A stretch of DNA of 64,000 bases from NCBI RefSeq assembly GCF_002252475.1, contig NZ_NNRK01000026.1, forward strand, positions 372,001-436,000. The letters are read 5' to 3'. Shown here piece after piece: positions 46,689-55,231 of this stretch. Source of the stretch: Brucella rhizosphaerae. Its GTDB lineage: Bacteria; Pseudomonadota; Alphaproteobacteria; Rhizobiales; Rhizobiaceae. Position 1 is the stretch's first letter. Every line of letters begins with the position of its first letter. Position numbers and translations under genes: made by a program. The notes below the pieces were generated by a model. The model ran no database searches and was not told the origin of the DNA. It worked only from the letters and a program-made list of their open reading frames with translations.

Positions 46689-47531
46689 ATGATGAAACAA
46701 TGGCAACTTGCCCACGATCGTAACCTTCAATTGGGTGCAAAATCTGTCATTATGGGCATTCTGAACATTACGCCGGATTCTTTTTCCGACGGCGGTCACC
46801 ACAATGATCTTGATAAGGCCATGGCAGCAGCCGAAACGATGCTTGAGGATGGCGCAGAAATTATCGATGTAGGCGGTGAGTCGACACGCCCAGGCAGTGC
46901 TGCTGTTGATGCTGAAACTGAAGCAGCTCGTGTCTTGCCAGTTATTCGCGCTCTTAGTGACCGTTTCGGCTGCATTATTTCAATTGATACCTATCGCGCC
47001 TCAACTGCACGGCTTGCGGTGGAGGCTGGCGCTCATATTGTCAATGATGTTTGGGGGCTGCAACGAGAACCCGAGATCGCTGAAGTAGCAAAAGAGACTG
47101 GTGCAGGTCTCGTTATCATGCACACCAGCCGCGTTAGAAGTATCAATCCTGATGTCATTGCCGATCAGTTTGCATTTTTAGATGTATCGCTCGACATTGC
47201 AGGCAGGGCGGGCATTGAAGCCTCCCGTATCGTTCTTGATCCGGGTTTTGGTTTCGGCAAGGACAAGGACGAAGACGTCGCGCTGATGGCGCGCATGGAG
47301 GAACTGCAGCGGTTCGGTTATCCTTTGCTTGTAGGTACGTCGCGCAAACGCTTCGTCGGAGCGATTACCGAACAGGCAGATCCTTTGAAGCGCGATGTTG
47401 GAACTGCAGCAACATCGGTGGCGATGCGTTTGGCGGGAGCCGACATCTTCCGTGTTCACAATGTCGCTTTTAATAGGGACGCACTTGCGGTTGCTGATGC
47501 TATCCTGCAAAGCAGATTGAATTCAAAATAG
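46689..47531 (+). CDS. folP: Dihydropteroate synthase
   Basis: Joins p-aminobenzoate to 6-hydroxymethyl-dihydropterin pyrophosphate; target of sulfonamides. Motifs: IMGILNITPDSFSDGG, IIDVGGESTRPGS, IISIDTYRAS, HIVNDVWGLQ, IVLDPGFGFGKDKDED and LLVGTSRKRFVG, all in TIM-barrel order. The product is about 280 residues from ATG 46689; the frame is open to 46596, next to the 112-bp repeat, but homology starts after MMKQWQL. folB follows after 5 bases, so folP-folB-folK form an operon. Confidence 0.95.
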   Translation: MMKQWQLAHDRNLQLGAKSVIMGILNITPDSFSDGGHHNDLDKAMAAAETMLEDGAEIIDVGGESTRPGSAAVDAETEAARVLPVIRALSDRFGCIISIDTYRASTARLAVEAGAHIVNDVWGLQREPEIAEVAKETGAGLVIMHTSRVRSINPDVIADQFAFLDVSLDIAGRAGIEASRIVLDPGFGFGKDKDEDVALMARMEELQRFGYPLLVGTSRKRFVGAITEQADPLKRDVGTAATSVAMRLAGADIFRVHNVAFNRDALAVADAILQSRLNSK

Positions 47532-47536
47532 GAAAT

Positions 47537-47902
47537 ATGGCCGTGTACACCATCCGTATCATGAATTGCGCGTTCTTCGCGCACCACGGCGTCTTTGACG
47601 AGGAACATAAACTCGGCCAACGTTTCTATGTTGACGCGATTTTAGATGTCGATCCCGGCGACTCGCTGGACAACGACGATATTGAAGGCACAGTCCATTA
47701 CGGGATCGCTTTTACCGTCATTCAGGACATCATCACCGGTCGTCAGCGTTATCTCATCGAAACGCTTGCACTCGATGTCGGTAAGGCACTGGTCGCGCGC
47801 TTTCCGCAGATCAAGCGCGCTGAAATCACGGTTCGCAAGCCGAATGCGCCGGTTCCGGGCGTTCTGGACCATGTTGAAGTAACAGTGATCTATCCGCGCT
47901 GA
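47537..47902 (+). CDS. folB: Dihydroneopterin aldolase
   Basis: Cleaves dihydroneopterin to 6-hydroxymethyl-dihydropterin and glycolaldehyde in folate synthesis. The 121-residue protein has IMNCAFFAHHGVFDEEHKLGQRF with the catalytic Glu region, then HYGIAFTVIQDII, RYLIETLALDVGKAL with the conserved LIETLA, and VRKPNAPVPGVLDHVEV with the catalytic Lys. Its stop overlaps the folK start by one base (TGATG). Confidence 0.95.
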   Translation: MAVYTIRIMNCAFFAHHGVFDEEHKLGQRFYVDAILDVDPGDSLDNDDIEGTVHYGIAFTVIQDIITGRQRYLIETLALDVGKALVARFPQIKRAEITVRKPNAPVPGVLDHVEVTVIYPR

Positions 47903-48444
47903 TGAACAATGCCGTTATCTATGACGCTTGGCCCTTTCGCGCTTGGCTTGGCCTGGGCGGTAATATCGACGATCCAGTCGCTTCCATGGCCAAAGCATTG
48001 CAGCGGCTTGATGCTCGTGAAGACATAAAGGTTGTCGCTGTTTCAAATGTCTATCGCACTCCACCATGGGGCAAGACGGATCAGGCATGGTTTCAAAATG
48101 CTTGCGCCGAAATCGAAACCACGCTTGAACCAATCAAGTTGATTGAGACTTGTCTGGAGATTGAGCGTTCGTTGAAACGTGTTCGGCTGGAGCGTTGGGG
48201 ACCACGCATCATCGATATCGATATTCTTGCGATGGAGAAATCAGGCGAGGCGGTAGTCATGAATGAACCCGTGCTTGAGCTTCCACATCCGCGCATTCAG
48301 GAACGCGCATTCGTCCTCGTTCCGCTCAATGATATTGCGCCAACACTCCTGATTGCAGGCAAAAGTGTGTCTGAATGGGAAAAGGCTTGTATCAGCGATG
48401 AAATAGAAAAAGCCCGCAGTGATGCGGGCTGGTGGCTCGAATAA
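47902..48444 (+). CDS. folK: 6-hydroxymethyl-7,8-dihydropterin pyrophosphokinase
   Basis: Transfers pyrophosphate from ATP to 6-hydroxymethyl-dihydropterin, supplying the FolP substrate. 180 residues, with LGLGGNIDDPVASM at the start, VYRTPPWGKTDQAWFQNAC, IERSLKRVRLERWGPRIIDIDILAM and LPHPRIQERAFVLVPLNDIAP, the standard HPPK motifs. It starts inside the folB stop codon and closes the folP-folB-folK operon. Confidence 0.95.
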   Translation: MNNAVIYDAWPFRAWLGLGGNIDDPVASMAKALQRLDAREDIKVVAVSNVYRTPPWGKTDQAWFQNACAEIETTLEPIKLIETCLEIERSLKRVRLERWGPRIIDIDILAMEKSGEAVVMNEPVLELPHPRIQERAFVLVPLNDIAPTLLIAGKSVSEWEKACISDEIEKARSDAGWWLE

Positions 48445-48465
48445 GTGTGCAGACTCTTAGCGACC

Positions 48466-48488
48466 AGAGCTGAAACGCTCTAGTTTTT
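48466..48488 (+). terminator. Possible weak terminator after folK
   Basis: AGAGC-TGAAAC-GCTCT followed by AGTTTTT, about 20 bases after the folK stop. The stem is only five pairs; the stop of the convergent leftward gene lies in its right flank. Confidence 0.4.
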
Positions 48489-49013
48489 AGCGATGCTGCC
48501 AACCGCTATATTATCAATGCGCTTGAGGCTCATCCCGATTACAGGAACAAGGTCCTTGTCAACCCGAACCGACACCGTGACGTTCATGGTGTTTTTGTCG
48601 GCAACGCGAGCAAGCATGGCACCAGTCAGTTCCTTGCGGTTCAGACCGAGAACTACTTTGTTTCCTGTGACGGAACCCGACGTTACATTCAGGCCTTTGC
48701 CTTCTGCGCCATCATTGAATTTGCCGGAATAGCTGGAGCCAACACGTGTGACGGTTGCCTTCATAGGCTGGGAGAAAACACCCACCCGGCAGGAGCCATC
48801 AAGTGTCATACCGACAGCATCGTTGGGGGTTGTGCCCGCCAGAGAGCAAATGAATTTCGTGCCTTTATATTTGCCGGCGACGATTTCACCCGGACCAGAC
48901 CATTGGCCCTCAATTGTCTGGAAAAACTGTTCATCCTTATCTGCGGCCAAAGCTGGCGCAGCAAAAAACGATGCGGGCAGTAGCGTGAGGCATGCAGCGA
49001 TGTAGTTTTTCAT
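48480..49013 (-). CDS. Secreted protein of unknown function
   Basis: A 177-residue product with a clear signal peptide (MKNYIAACLTLLPASFFAAPALA). The mature part is beta-rich, with the blocks FFQTIEGQWSGPGEIVAGKYKGTKFIC, LDGSCRVGVFSQPM and NKVVLGLNRKELTGAM. It looks like a small beta-barrel or beta-sandwich; the two Cys could form a disulfide in the periplasm. I do not recognise a named family. ATG 49013 is chosen from the signal peptide; the frame is open to 49049. It is convergent with the fol operon. Confidence 0.75.
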   Translation of the reverse strand: MKNYIAACLTLLPASFFAAPALAADKDEQFFQTIEGQWSGPGEIVAGKYKGTKFICSLAGTTPNDAVGMTLDGSCRVGVFSQPMKATVTRVGSSYSGKFNDGAEGKGLNVTSGSVTGNKVVLGLNRKELTGAMLARVADKNTMNVTVSVRVDKDLVPVIGMSLKRIDNIAVGSIAKN

Positions 49014-49249
49014 ATTCAGCTCTGTCCCGGAATCTCGACCAAAAGGCACTATTCCAATAATTTATCTGTAAGCACTCCGCAACCGCACATCCAACAATCG
49101 GGTGACGGTGCGTTTCGGTGGCGCCAGGATCACAGATTCGAGCGCCCTATATATTGTCGATCCCATAATCGTTGCGAATGGTTAATGCTTCGTTGTCGCG
49201 ACAACTAAAGTCAACGTTATTACCCGAATATGAATGTGCTCTGGTGGCA

Positions 49250-49361
49250 TGATTCCGACATTTGCATCCCCTGGTTACAGGCGTTGGACAAATGTCGGAA
49301 TCAAAAGGACCATTATCAAGTTCATGAATCTAAGGGATTTTTCGAGTTTGACGTTTGAACT
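49250..49361. repeat. 112-bp structured intergenic repeat, copy 2
   Basis: Ungapped match to 46481-46592. The main inverted repeat is perfect here over 15 bases (TGATTCCGACATTTG / CAAATGTCGGAATCA), with a small inner CCTG-GTTA-CAGG hairpin. The second hairpin is degenerate. The element ends three bases before the stop codon of the YcjF-type gene at 49364. Confidence 0.85.
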
Positions 49362-49363
49362 CA

Positions 49364-50452
49364 TTAGCCGCGCTTTGTCGGCTTCGTGCTTTTCTCGCCA
49401 TTTATGCGCGCAATATCACCGATAAAGTCACCAACGCCGGGGCGCTTCTCCGAATTGAACGGGAAAGGGCGGACAACATCCATTGCTGCAATGCCTATGC
49501 GAGCGGTCATCAAGCCATTGACAACACCTTCGCCGAGCTTTGCAGACAGGCGTGATGCCAGTCCATGGCCGATCAGCTGCTGAATGACGCTATCCCCCAT
49601 CGCCAACGTTCCGGTCACAGCCAGATGTGCCACGACCCGCCGAGCAAGTTTGAGAAAGCCCAATGTGCCCGGACGACCGCCATAAAGCTGCGACAGTCTG
49701 CGGATCAGGCGGGCGGATTCAAAAATCACATAGCCAATATCGACGAGCGCACGCGGACTAATCGCGGTGACGATGGAAACACGCTTTGACGCATTGAGGA
49801 TCAATGCGCGTGCTTCACGATCGAGTGGGCGCAATATTTCTGTTTCGGCAAGACGGATAAGGTTGCGGCCATCAATGATTTCATCGGTCAAGCCATCCAG
49901 GGTCTGTCGTCCCCGTGCGGTTTCAGGCAGGCCTGCCGCAATCGTGCGTAACGCATCCACAGCCTTACGTGCTGCGGCCATATCATCACGCTCCGCCGCA
50001 TCTGCTGCGTCTTTGCGCAGATGCTGCACCGATGCCAATCGCCGCAAAGCCAATAATTCACGCGCGATAATGGCCACAAACGCGGCGAGCGCTATCATTG
50101 CTACGCCAAGTGCTGTCCAGCCAAGCCAGTCCGCACGCGTAAAAAGCGCCTGAATGAGGTCTTCTATCCAAATGCCGATGGCAAATGAAGCCAATATGCC
50201 CAAAGCGCCCAACAGTATTCTGCTCAAAGACCAGCGCTGGCGAGGCGGAGCTTCAAACGACGGGTCCAAAACTTCCAGTTCAGCAGCTTCTTCATCGCTT
50301 AAGGCGAAGACATCGATCTCTGGAACGACCTTTTCAAGGTCCGTAACGGCACGCGGACGACGTGGCGTTTCCTGCGTCGGATCGGAAGCCTCCGTTTCCA
50401 TTGGCTTCTTAACGGTAAATGCTGCGGGTTTGCGTGGAGGCTGCTCACTCAT
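49364..50452 (-). CDS. YcjF/TIGR01620 family inner-membrane protein
   Basis: A 362-residue membrane protein of the TIGR01620/YcjF (DUF697) family. Residues 1-75 are soluble and charged, with RKPAAFTVKKP; two hydrophobic helices lie at about 80-100 and 113-137. The C-terminal half has the family's LYGGRPGTLGFLKLARRVVAHLAVTG and ARIGIAAMDVVRPFPF. In E. coli ycjX-ycjF is a stress-induced pair of uncertain function. Its start overlaps the YcjX-type gene by 4 bases, so the two are co-translated. Confidence 0.88.
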   Translation of the reverse strand: MSEQPPRKPAAFTVKKPMETEASDPTQETPRRPRAVTDLEKVVPEIDVFALSDEEAAELEVLDPSFEAPPRQRWSLSRILLGALGILASFAIGIWIEDLIQALFTRADWLGWTALGVAMIALAAFVAIIARELLALRRLASVQHLRKDAADAAERDDMAAARKAVDALRTIAAGLPETARGRQTLDGLTDEIIDGRNLIRLAETEILRPLDREARALILNASKRVSIVTAISPRALVDIGYVIFESARLIRRLSQLYGGRPGTLGFLKLARRVVAHLAVTGTLAMGDSVIQQLIGHGLASRLSAKLGEGVVNGLMTARIGIAAMDVVRPFPFNSEKRPGVGDFIGDIARINGEKSTKPTKRG

Positions 50453-51909
50453 GCCAAACGATCCCCGATTAGAAACTGGAGTGCGCGGTCCAGCCTGATA
50501 TGCGGCAATGAAAGCGTTAGACCTTCAGCCGTTCTTTCCAGACGTGGAGGTCGAAAACGTACGAAGCGAATAGCTGCTTCGTCGCTAGACAGTGAAGGCT
50601 CGAATATTACATTAGGGTTCTTTGGTAAATCACCAGGAAATATAGCGGTTTCAGTTTCACCATCGAACACTTCTGCATCAATTCGTTCGCCTTTAAGTGG
50701 CGTCCCGATGATGACGGGCAGCGTATCCTTGCCTTCTTTCACAGTCGCTTCGCGGGTGGCACGCACTGCGGCCATGGCAAGCACATCAATATCAGCGCCT
50801 GAAAAATCAGCGCGCTCAATTGCCCGTTCCACAAGTCGGCGGACAATTGCCTGTAACCGGTCATGGCTTTCGTGATGAAGGTGATCGGCCTTTGTGGCCG
50901 CCACCAGAATACGGCCAATGCGGCGTTGGATAAGGCCCGTCAATAGGTTGGCACGACCGGGACGGAAGCAGGATAGAATATCGGTCAGCGCGCGTTCCAG
51001 ATCAGCGACCACTGCGCCACCGGCATTCATAGCCTGCATGGCATCGATAAGGATTATCTGGCGATCGAGCCGGGCGATATGTTCGCGGAAGAACGGCTTG
51101 ATTACATGTGTTTTATAAGCCTCGTAACGGCGCTCCATCATCGCAGCCAGACTGCCAGTTTTGAAATCTTCCGGCTTCAGCTCCGGCAAAGGTGCGAATG
51201 TAAGGGCTGGCGAACCTTCAAGGTCGCCCGGCATTAGAAAACGTCCCGGCGGCAAAGTCGAAAGTGCGCGCTCGTCTGCTTTGCCAGCACGCAGATAGGC
51301 TGTGAAACTTCTGGCCAGTCGCTGCGCAGTCAATTCATCTGCACTATCGGAAGGCGCAACAGTTTGTGCGTCTGCCAGCCATTGCTGTGCCAGATCCTTA
51401 TGTGTCGGCTCATTGGCAAGAGCAAAGGAATCCGCGCTGAACTCGCTATAGGACTTTCCAAGCAAAGGAAGATCGAGTAGCCACTCACCGGGATAATCAA
51501 CAATATCGACCGAAAGCCGTCCCGGTGAAAGCCAGCGGCCCCATGCGGATGCGGTTTCATATTCAATCGTGAGACGAAGTTGCGAGATAGCGCGCGTCGA
51601 ATCCGGCCAGATGCGTTCGTCGAGCAAAGCCGAAAGGTGCTCTTCATATTGAAAACGCGGAACTGCATCGTCCGGCTGTGGCTCGAGCATAGAACGCGAA
51701 ATACGCCCGGACTTATAAGCCTCGAACAAGGGCAGGCGACCGCCATGCACCATATTGTGCACCAGCGCCGTTATGAAAACCGTTTTGCCAGCACGGGAAA
51801 GACCAGTGACACCGAGCCGTAACGAAGGAGACATCAAGCCCGTGGCCCGATCCGTCAGTGTGTCGAATGCGATCCTTGCTTCATCGCCGAAACTGGTCAG
51901 TTTTGCCAA
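50449..51909 (-). CDS. YcjX family P-loop NTPase (DUF463)
   Basis: A 486-residue putative GTP/ATP-binding protein. The P-loop is LGVTGLSRAGKTVFITALVHNM; VDIVDYPGEWLLDLPL resembles a Walker B/G3 region, and LVAATKADHLH-like ILVAATKADHL gives a G4-like TKAD. The C-terminal NPNVIFEPSL and RPPRLE blocks are typical of the family. Its stop overlaps the start of the membrane partner. The pair is known from the phage-shock/heat-shock context in enterobacteria; the role here is inferred to be envelope stress. Confidence 0.9.
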   Translation of the reverse strand: MAKLTSFGDEARIAFDTLTDRATGLMSPSLRLGVTGLSRAGKTVFITALVHNMVHGGRLPLFEAYKSGRISRSMLEPQPDDAVPRFQYEEHLSALLDERIWPDSTRAISQLRLTIEYETASAWGRWLSPGRLSVDIVDYPGEWLLDLPLLGKSYSEFSADSFALANEPTHKDLAQQWLADAQTVAPSDSADELTAQRLARSFTAYLRAGKADERALSTLPPGRFLMPGDLEGSPALTFAPLPELKPEDFKTGSLAAMMERRYEAYKTHVIKPFFREHIARLDRQIILIDAMQAMNAGGAVVADLERALTDILSCFRPGRANLLTGLIQRRIGRILVAATKADHLHHESHDRLQAIVRRLVERAIERADFSGADIDVLAMAAVRATREATVKEGKDTLPVIIGTPLKGERIDAEVFDGETETAIFPGDLPKNPNVIFEPSLSSDEAAIRFVRFRPPRLERTAEGLTLSLPHIRLDRALQFLIGDRLA

Positions 51910-52003
51910 TTGTTCCCTCGTGAAAATTACATCTTGTCACTGCCATACATAGGAACTCGCAGGCCGTATCAACAAGGAAGCGATGGATTCAATGATTAAG
52001 TTC

Positions 52004-52504
52004 TTAAAGCGGCAGAGGAAAGCTCTGCAGAAAGCCCTTGCCGCGCGCAATATCTGACAATGGACCGTCAAAGGTGATTGTCGCGAGCGATGCGGTTGGG
52101 AATCCTGCTTCAAGCCTTGAAACACTTGCAGGATCACCCGCACCGCAAAGGGCCAATGCCAGATCTTCGATGCTAGGATTATGCCCGACCAGCATCAACG
52201 GCTCTGCATCTGCATTGTTCTTGATTGCCTGCATATATTCGCCCGCGCCGCCACCATAGATCGTCTCGTCGATGATCATGTTGACGTCTATTCCGAGCCG
52301 TTCAATCAAACCAAATGCAGTTTCGCGGGTGCGGCAGGATGCCGAAAGCAAAACCTTTCCCGGCATTTGATTTGATGCCTTCATTGCAATGGCCAGCTCG
52401 TTCAACGAGGAAATACCCTCTTCATCCAGCGGCCTGTCAAAGTCTTTCATTGCGGGCTTTGCCCATATGGCCTTGGCATGACGGAGGAGAAAAAGACGAC
52501 TCAT
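52004..52504 (-). CDS. sixA: SixA-type histidine phosphatase
   Basis: A 166-residue phosphohistidine phosphatase of the RHG superfamily. It has the catalytic LLRHAKA at its start (Arg-His-Ala-Lys, SixA style), SASCRTRETA and LVGHNPSIEDLA with the second catalytic His. SixA removes phosphate from histidine phosphotransfer domains or, in E. coli, from the nitrogen PTS protein NPr; which applies here is not known. The frame runs upstream to 52666, but MSRLFLLRHAK at 52504 is the conserved start. Confidence 0.88.
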   Translation of the reverse strand: MSRLFLLRHAKAIWAKPAMKDFDRPLDEEGISSLNELAIAMKASNQMPGKVLLSASCRTRETAFGLIERLGIDVNMIIDETIYGGGAGEYMQAIKNNADAEPLMLVGHNPSIEDLALALCGAGDPASVSRLEAGFPTASLATITFDGPLSDIARGKGFLQSFPLPL

Positions 52505-52901
52505 CGCGGGCTCCAAACTGCATTTTGATGCGAATGCAGCGCTTTTCATGCCACATTTTCTGCAAAATTGCTCCCGCTTCACACAGTTTCGGGCAACTTT
52601 TTGGTGTGTGACGTGAATATTCACAGATAGTTTTGCTGCATTATTGAGCATAATCTGGAGGATCAATTGTTCTTCATTTGTAATTATGTTTCTTGAGCAG
52701 GCTGCTACCTAATATTTTGAAGTGTTTTATAAAAATAAAACCGAATAAATTGTACTTTGAAATTAAACTGCTTATTTTTTCATCTAAATCACACAATTTT
52801 GATGAATTAAAAAGTAGCGAGACGTGAGTGTTTGATGTTGTGTCCTTGTTACTATGGACTTATATAACCGCTCGCGTCTCCTAGATGTGGGGTGATTCAG
52901 A
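52505..52901. other. AT-rich intergenic region before dksA
   Basis: About 400 bases, divergent between sixA and dksA. The stretch 52690-52815 is strongly AT-rich. It holds a possible promoter (52838-52866) and an inverted repeat GAGACGTGAG (52819-52828) / CTCGCGTCTC (52871-52880) with one G-U pair. No gene is seen. Confidence 0.5.
52838..52866 (+). promoter_or_regulatory. Possible sigma-70 type promoter of dksA
   Basis: TTGTGT (52838-52843), exactly 17 bases, then TATATA (52861-52866). Transcription would start near 52873, leaving a 5' leader of about 30 bases before the ATG, with GGGGTGA as ribosome-binding site. The -35 is only a partial match. Confidence 0.4.
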
Positions 52902-53318
52902 ATGAGTGAATTGATCGACCTTGACTATAGGCCCACTGAAGACGAGCCGTTCATGAATGAACGGCAGAAGTCTTACTTCCGTGCAAAACTTGTTGCATGG
53001 AGGAATGATATTCTGCGCGAAGCACGCGAAACACTCGATGCGCTACAGCAGGAAAATGCAAATCACCCGGACCTGGCGGATAGGGCATCCTCCGAAACGG
53101 ACCGGGCAATTGAACTCCGCGCTCGTGACAGGCAGCGCAAACTGATTTCCAAAATCGATGCAGCTCTCAGCCGTATTGACGAGGGTACCTATGGTTTCTG
53201 TGAGGAAACCGGCGATCCAATCAGTTTGAAACGACTTGATGCACGACCAATCGCAACGCTTTCAATTGAAGCACAAGAGCGCCATGAGCGCCGCGAAAAG
53301 GTCTATCGCGACGATTGA
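52902..53318 (+). CDS. dksA: RNA polymerase-binding transcription factor DksA
   Basis: DksA binds in the secondary channel of RNA polymerase and works with ppGpp in the stringent response. The 138-residue protein has the N-terminal YFRAKLVAWRNDIL, a coiled coil with the ASSETDRAIELRARDR tip region (conserved acidic tip), and the zinc-finger region GTYGFCEETGDPISLKRLDARPIATL. Only one Cys remains of the four zinc ligands, a non-canonical form also known from other alphaproteobacteria. The C-terminal helix SIEAQERHERR completes the fold. It stands alone between a promoter-like region and a terminator. Confidence 0.93.
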   Translation: MSELIDLDYRPTEDEPFMNERQKSYFRAKLVAWRNDILREARETLDALQQENANHPDLADRASSETDRAIELRARDRQRKLISKIDAALSRIDEGTYGFCEETGDPISLKRLDARPIATLSIEAQERHERREKVYRDD

Positions 53319-53347
53319 TCTTCATCAAGTCGAGTAGAAAATTCTTT

Positions 53348-53376
53348 AAAGGCTGCGGTATCCGCAGCCTTTTTTC
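53348..53376 (+). terminator. Intrinsic terminator of dksA
   Basis: AAAGGCTGCGG-TAT-CCGCAGCC followed by TTTTTTCTTT. Confidence 0.92.
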
Positions 53377-53441
53377 TTTGCCTTTAGTGAGTAGCCGAAA
53401 AGCATGAAGTGGTTTGCGGGAAAGATGCTCGTTAAACGAAC

Positions 53442-53485
53442 AGATAGAGAAGTTTTAATGATTCAATCTTAACCGGGGCCGATCT
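53442..53485 (+). repeat. Dispersed intergenic repeat, copy 2 (44 bp)
   Basis: Ungapped match at 34 of 44 positions to 2178-2221. The bases before it (from about 53392, GAAAAGCATGAAGTGG) also look like part of a longer rhizobial mosaic element. It lies between the converging dksA and FliO-domain genes. Confidence 0.5.
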
Positions 53486-53501
53486 GATCAGGCAAAAAGA
53501 A

Positions 53502-53530
53502 AGGGTATCAGCCTTTTGGACTGATACCCT
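53502..53530 (-). terminator. Intrinsic terminator (leftward)
   Basis: AGGGTATCAG / CTGATACCCT, a perfect 10-bp stem with a 9-base loop. On the leftward strand it is followed by TTCTTTTTG. It ends the FliO-domain gene transcript. Confidence 0.75.
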
Positions 53531-53566
53531 GAATTTTACAATTCACATTCAATCAGTACGGCTTAC

Positions 53567-54805
53567 TTAAAAGTTGCGGGTTTCATTTTTGGTTAGCTCG
53601 CCAAGAAGCTTTTCCATTTCGTCCTCGATACTGTCATCCGGCTTGCCACCGTTTGGAGAAATATCGAGTGAACCCAGCAGTTCTTCTTCAAAAATATCAA
53701 CTTCCAGCATTTCTGGTTCTTTATTCTCAGAACCAGTCAGGCTGTCGGTTTCAAGATCAGCCATGATGGCGTCGTGCAATGCACCGCCAAGATCGCCCAG
53801 ATCGTCATCAGCAGCTTCCGGCTCCGAATTTGAAGAAGCCGTAACTGGCTCTGTTTTAGGAGCAACGGGCGTGAAATCTGGCGCCGATGATGTCGTCACT
53901 GTCGGGCTTTGCAGAATATCGCCGATTTCAGACACAGTGGCCTTTGCACTCGTCGTCACCTCACGCTCTGGCGTAACACCACCAAGATCAGAGGCAGCAA
54001 CCGCTGCGGCAGCGGCACCAAGACCTGATGTTGAGCTGAGAACCCCGCGTGAAACCTGGCTAAGAGGGTAAGCGGGATGCAGGCGTGGCGACTGAGGCTG
54101 TTCTGTCGGACGGGCAGCTGGAAGCACAGTCCGTGGCTGCGGTGGGTAGTTGGGAGCAGGACGAGGCGGCTGCGGACGAGCCTGGACGACTGGGGCCTCA
54201 GTTGTTTTTGGAGGCTGAGGAGCAACGGGCGAAACAGGCGGGCGCGGTGGCGCACGAAACTGCGGAGCTTCAGGGCTGACCTGCTGCACGGGTGTTTCCC
54301 GAACCGGTTCGGGTCTGCGCTGTACAGGCGTCTCGATTGGGGAATTGAGCTGAATGGCTTCGCCCTTTTCCACCGACTGCGATGCATGTTGCGTGAGAGC
54401 GGGACGCTCAGCCACCTCGGACGAGATGTTGGCCTCATGCTGACGGAAACGCTCGATATGCTCCGGTTCGATACGCACGGTCTGCGAACGTGAGTTGGCG
54501 CGTGATTCCATGACGATATTTTGTTCAACGACAACATCGGTGGGGCCACCGATAAGGAGCAGATGTTCAACATCATCACGGCGGATCAGAACAAGCTTGC
54601 GGCGGCTGTCGACGGCTGCTGCATCCATAACCGAAAGTCTTGGCTGACGTCCTGTTCGACCGTTCGTGGCAAAACCTCCACCACTGAAGCGGCGGATAAT
54701 ACTCAGAACAACGAAAATTCCGCCTAAAATGATCGCAAAAATAAGGATGAAGCCGACAATATTTGCCGTGCTTTCTCCAACAAGACCGCTGAGCCATTCC
54801 TTCAT
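53567..54805 (-). CDS. FliO-domain membrane protein with long disordered tail
   Basis: A 412-residue protein. One transmembrane helix (about residues 14-37, ANIVGFILIFAIILGG) is followed by a FliO-like domain (about 55-100: RLSVMDAAAVDSRRKLVLIRRDDVEHLLLIGGPTDVVVEQNI). In flagellar FliO this region lies at the membrane next to the export gate. The rest (about 140-400) is Pro/Gln/Ala-rich and acidic, probably disordered. No flagellar gene is near, and stand-alone FliO-domain proteins with long tails are common in alphaproteobacteria, so a flagellar role is not shown. The start is ATG 54805. Confidence 0.82.
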   Translation of the reverse strand: MKEWLSGLVGESTANIVGFILIFAIILGGIFVVLSIIRRFSGGGFATNGRTGRQPRLSVMDAAAVDSRRKLVLIRRDDVEHLLLIGGPTDVVVEQNIVMESRANSRSQTVRIEPEHIERFRQHEANISSEVAERPALTQHASQSVEKGEAIQLNSPIETPVQRRPEPVRETPVQQVSPEAPQFRAPPRPPVSPVAPQPPKTTEAPVVQARPQPPRPAPNYPPQPRTVLPAARPTEQPQSPRLHPAYPLSQVSRGVLSSTSGLGAAAAAVAASDLGGVTPEREVTTSAKATVSEIGDILQSPTVTTSSAPDFTPVAPKTEPVTASSNSEPEAADDDLGDLGGALHDAIMADLETDSLTGSENKEPEMLEVDIFEEELLGSLDISPNGGKPDDSIEDEMEKLLGELTKNETRNF

Positions 54806-55135
54806 GCGGGTAACCCTCTCATACTAAAACGAATAATGCCCGGCTGACGGAAACCACAATTCCCCGCGCTTCAAATCACCGAGACAACACATGTCCAAAG
54901 AACACTAATTCAATTTGCCCTGCTTGGGAATGATGCATCAATTTGTGAGAAACATATGATCCCCAGCCAAAACGGTGCAAAACAGCATAGTTGATACTGT
55001 TTTAAAGTCCGCAAGCTTGTGCTGTCGGGCAATTAACGCATTCTGCGAATCGTATATACCCTGCAATATGCGTCAAAATCTGGCACAAGACATAGAGCTG
55101 GAAAACGATGCAGGGAACGTGATTGGTTTTGCTTG
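54806..55135. other. Divergent intergenic region, FliO-domain gene / cckA
   Basis: About 330 bases with promoters for both directions. No clear -10/-35 pair or TTAA-N7-TTAA CtrA site was recognised. The right end passes into the frame of a small upstream ORF (55136-55231). Confidence 0.4.
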
Positions 55136-55231
55136 ATGAATAAGATAGCGCTTGAGCTGGAAGTAACAGCGAACGGACGATTTGTCGTCCATGCAGTTCA
55201 GCCAAACAGCATGAAAGGGCAGTGGGCCTGA
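55136..55231 (+). CDS. Possible small upstream ORF coupled to cckA
   Basis: A 31-codon frame (MNKIALELEVTANGRFVV..., ending MKGQWA) whose TGA stop overlaps the ATG of cckA as TGATG. Its own ribosome-binding site is poor, and the frame is open a further 30 codons upstream without ATG. The precise overlap suggests translational coupling or reinitiation. The peptide resembles nothing I know. It may be a leader peptide or chance. Confidence 0.35.
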   Translation: MNKIALELEVTANGRFVVHAVQPNSMKGQWA

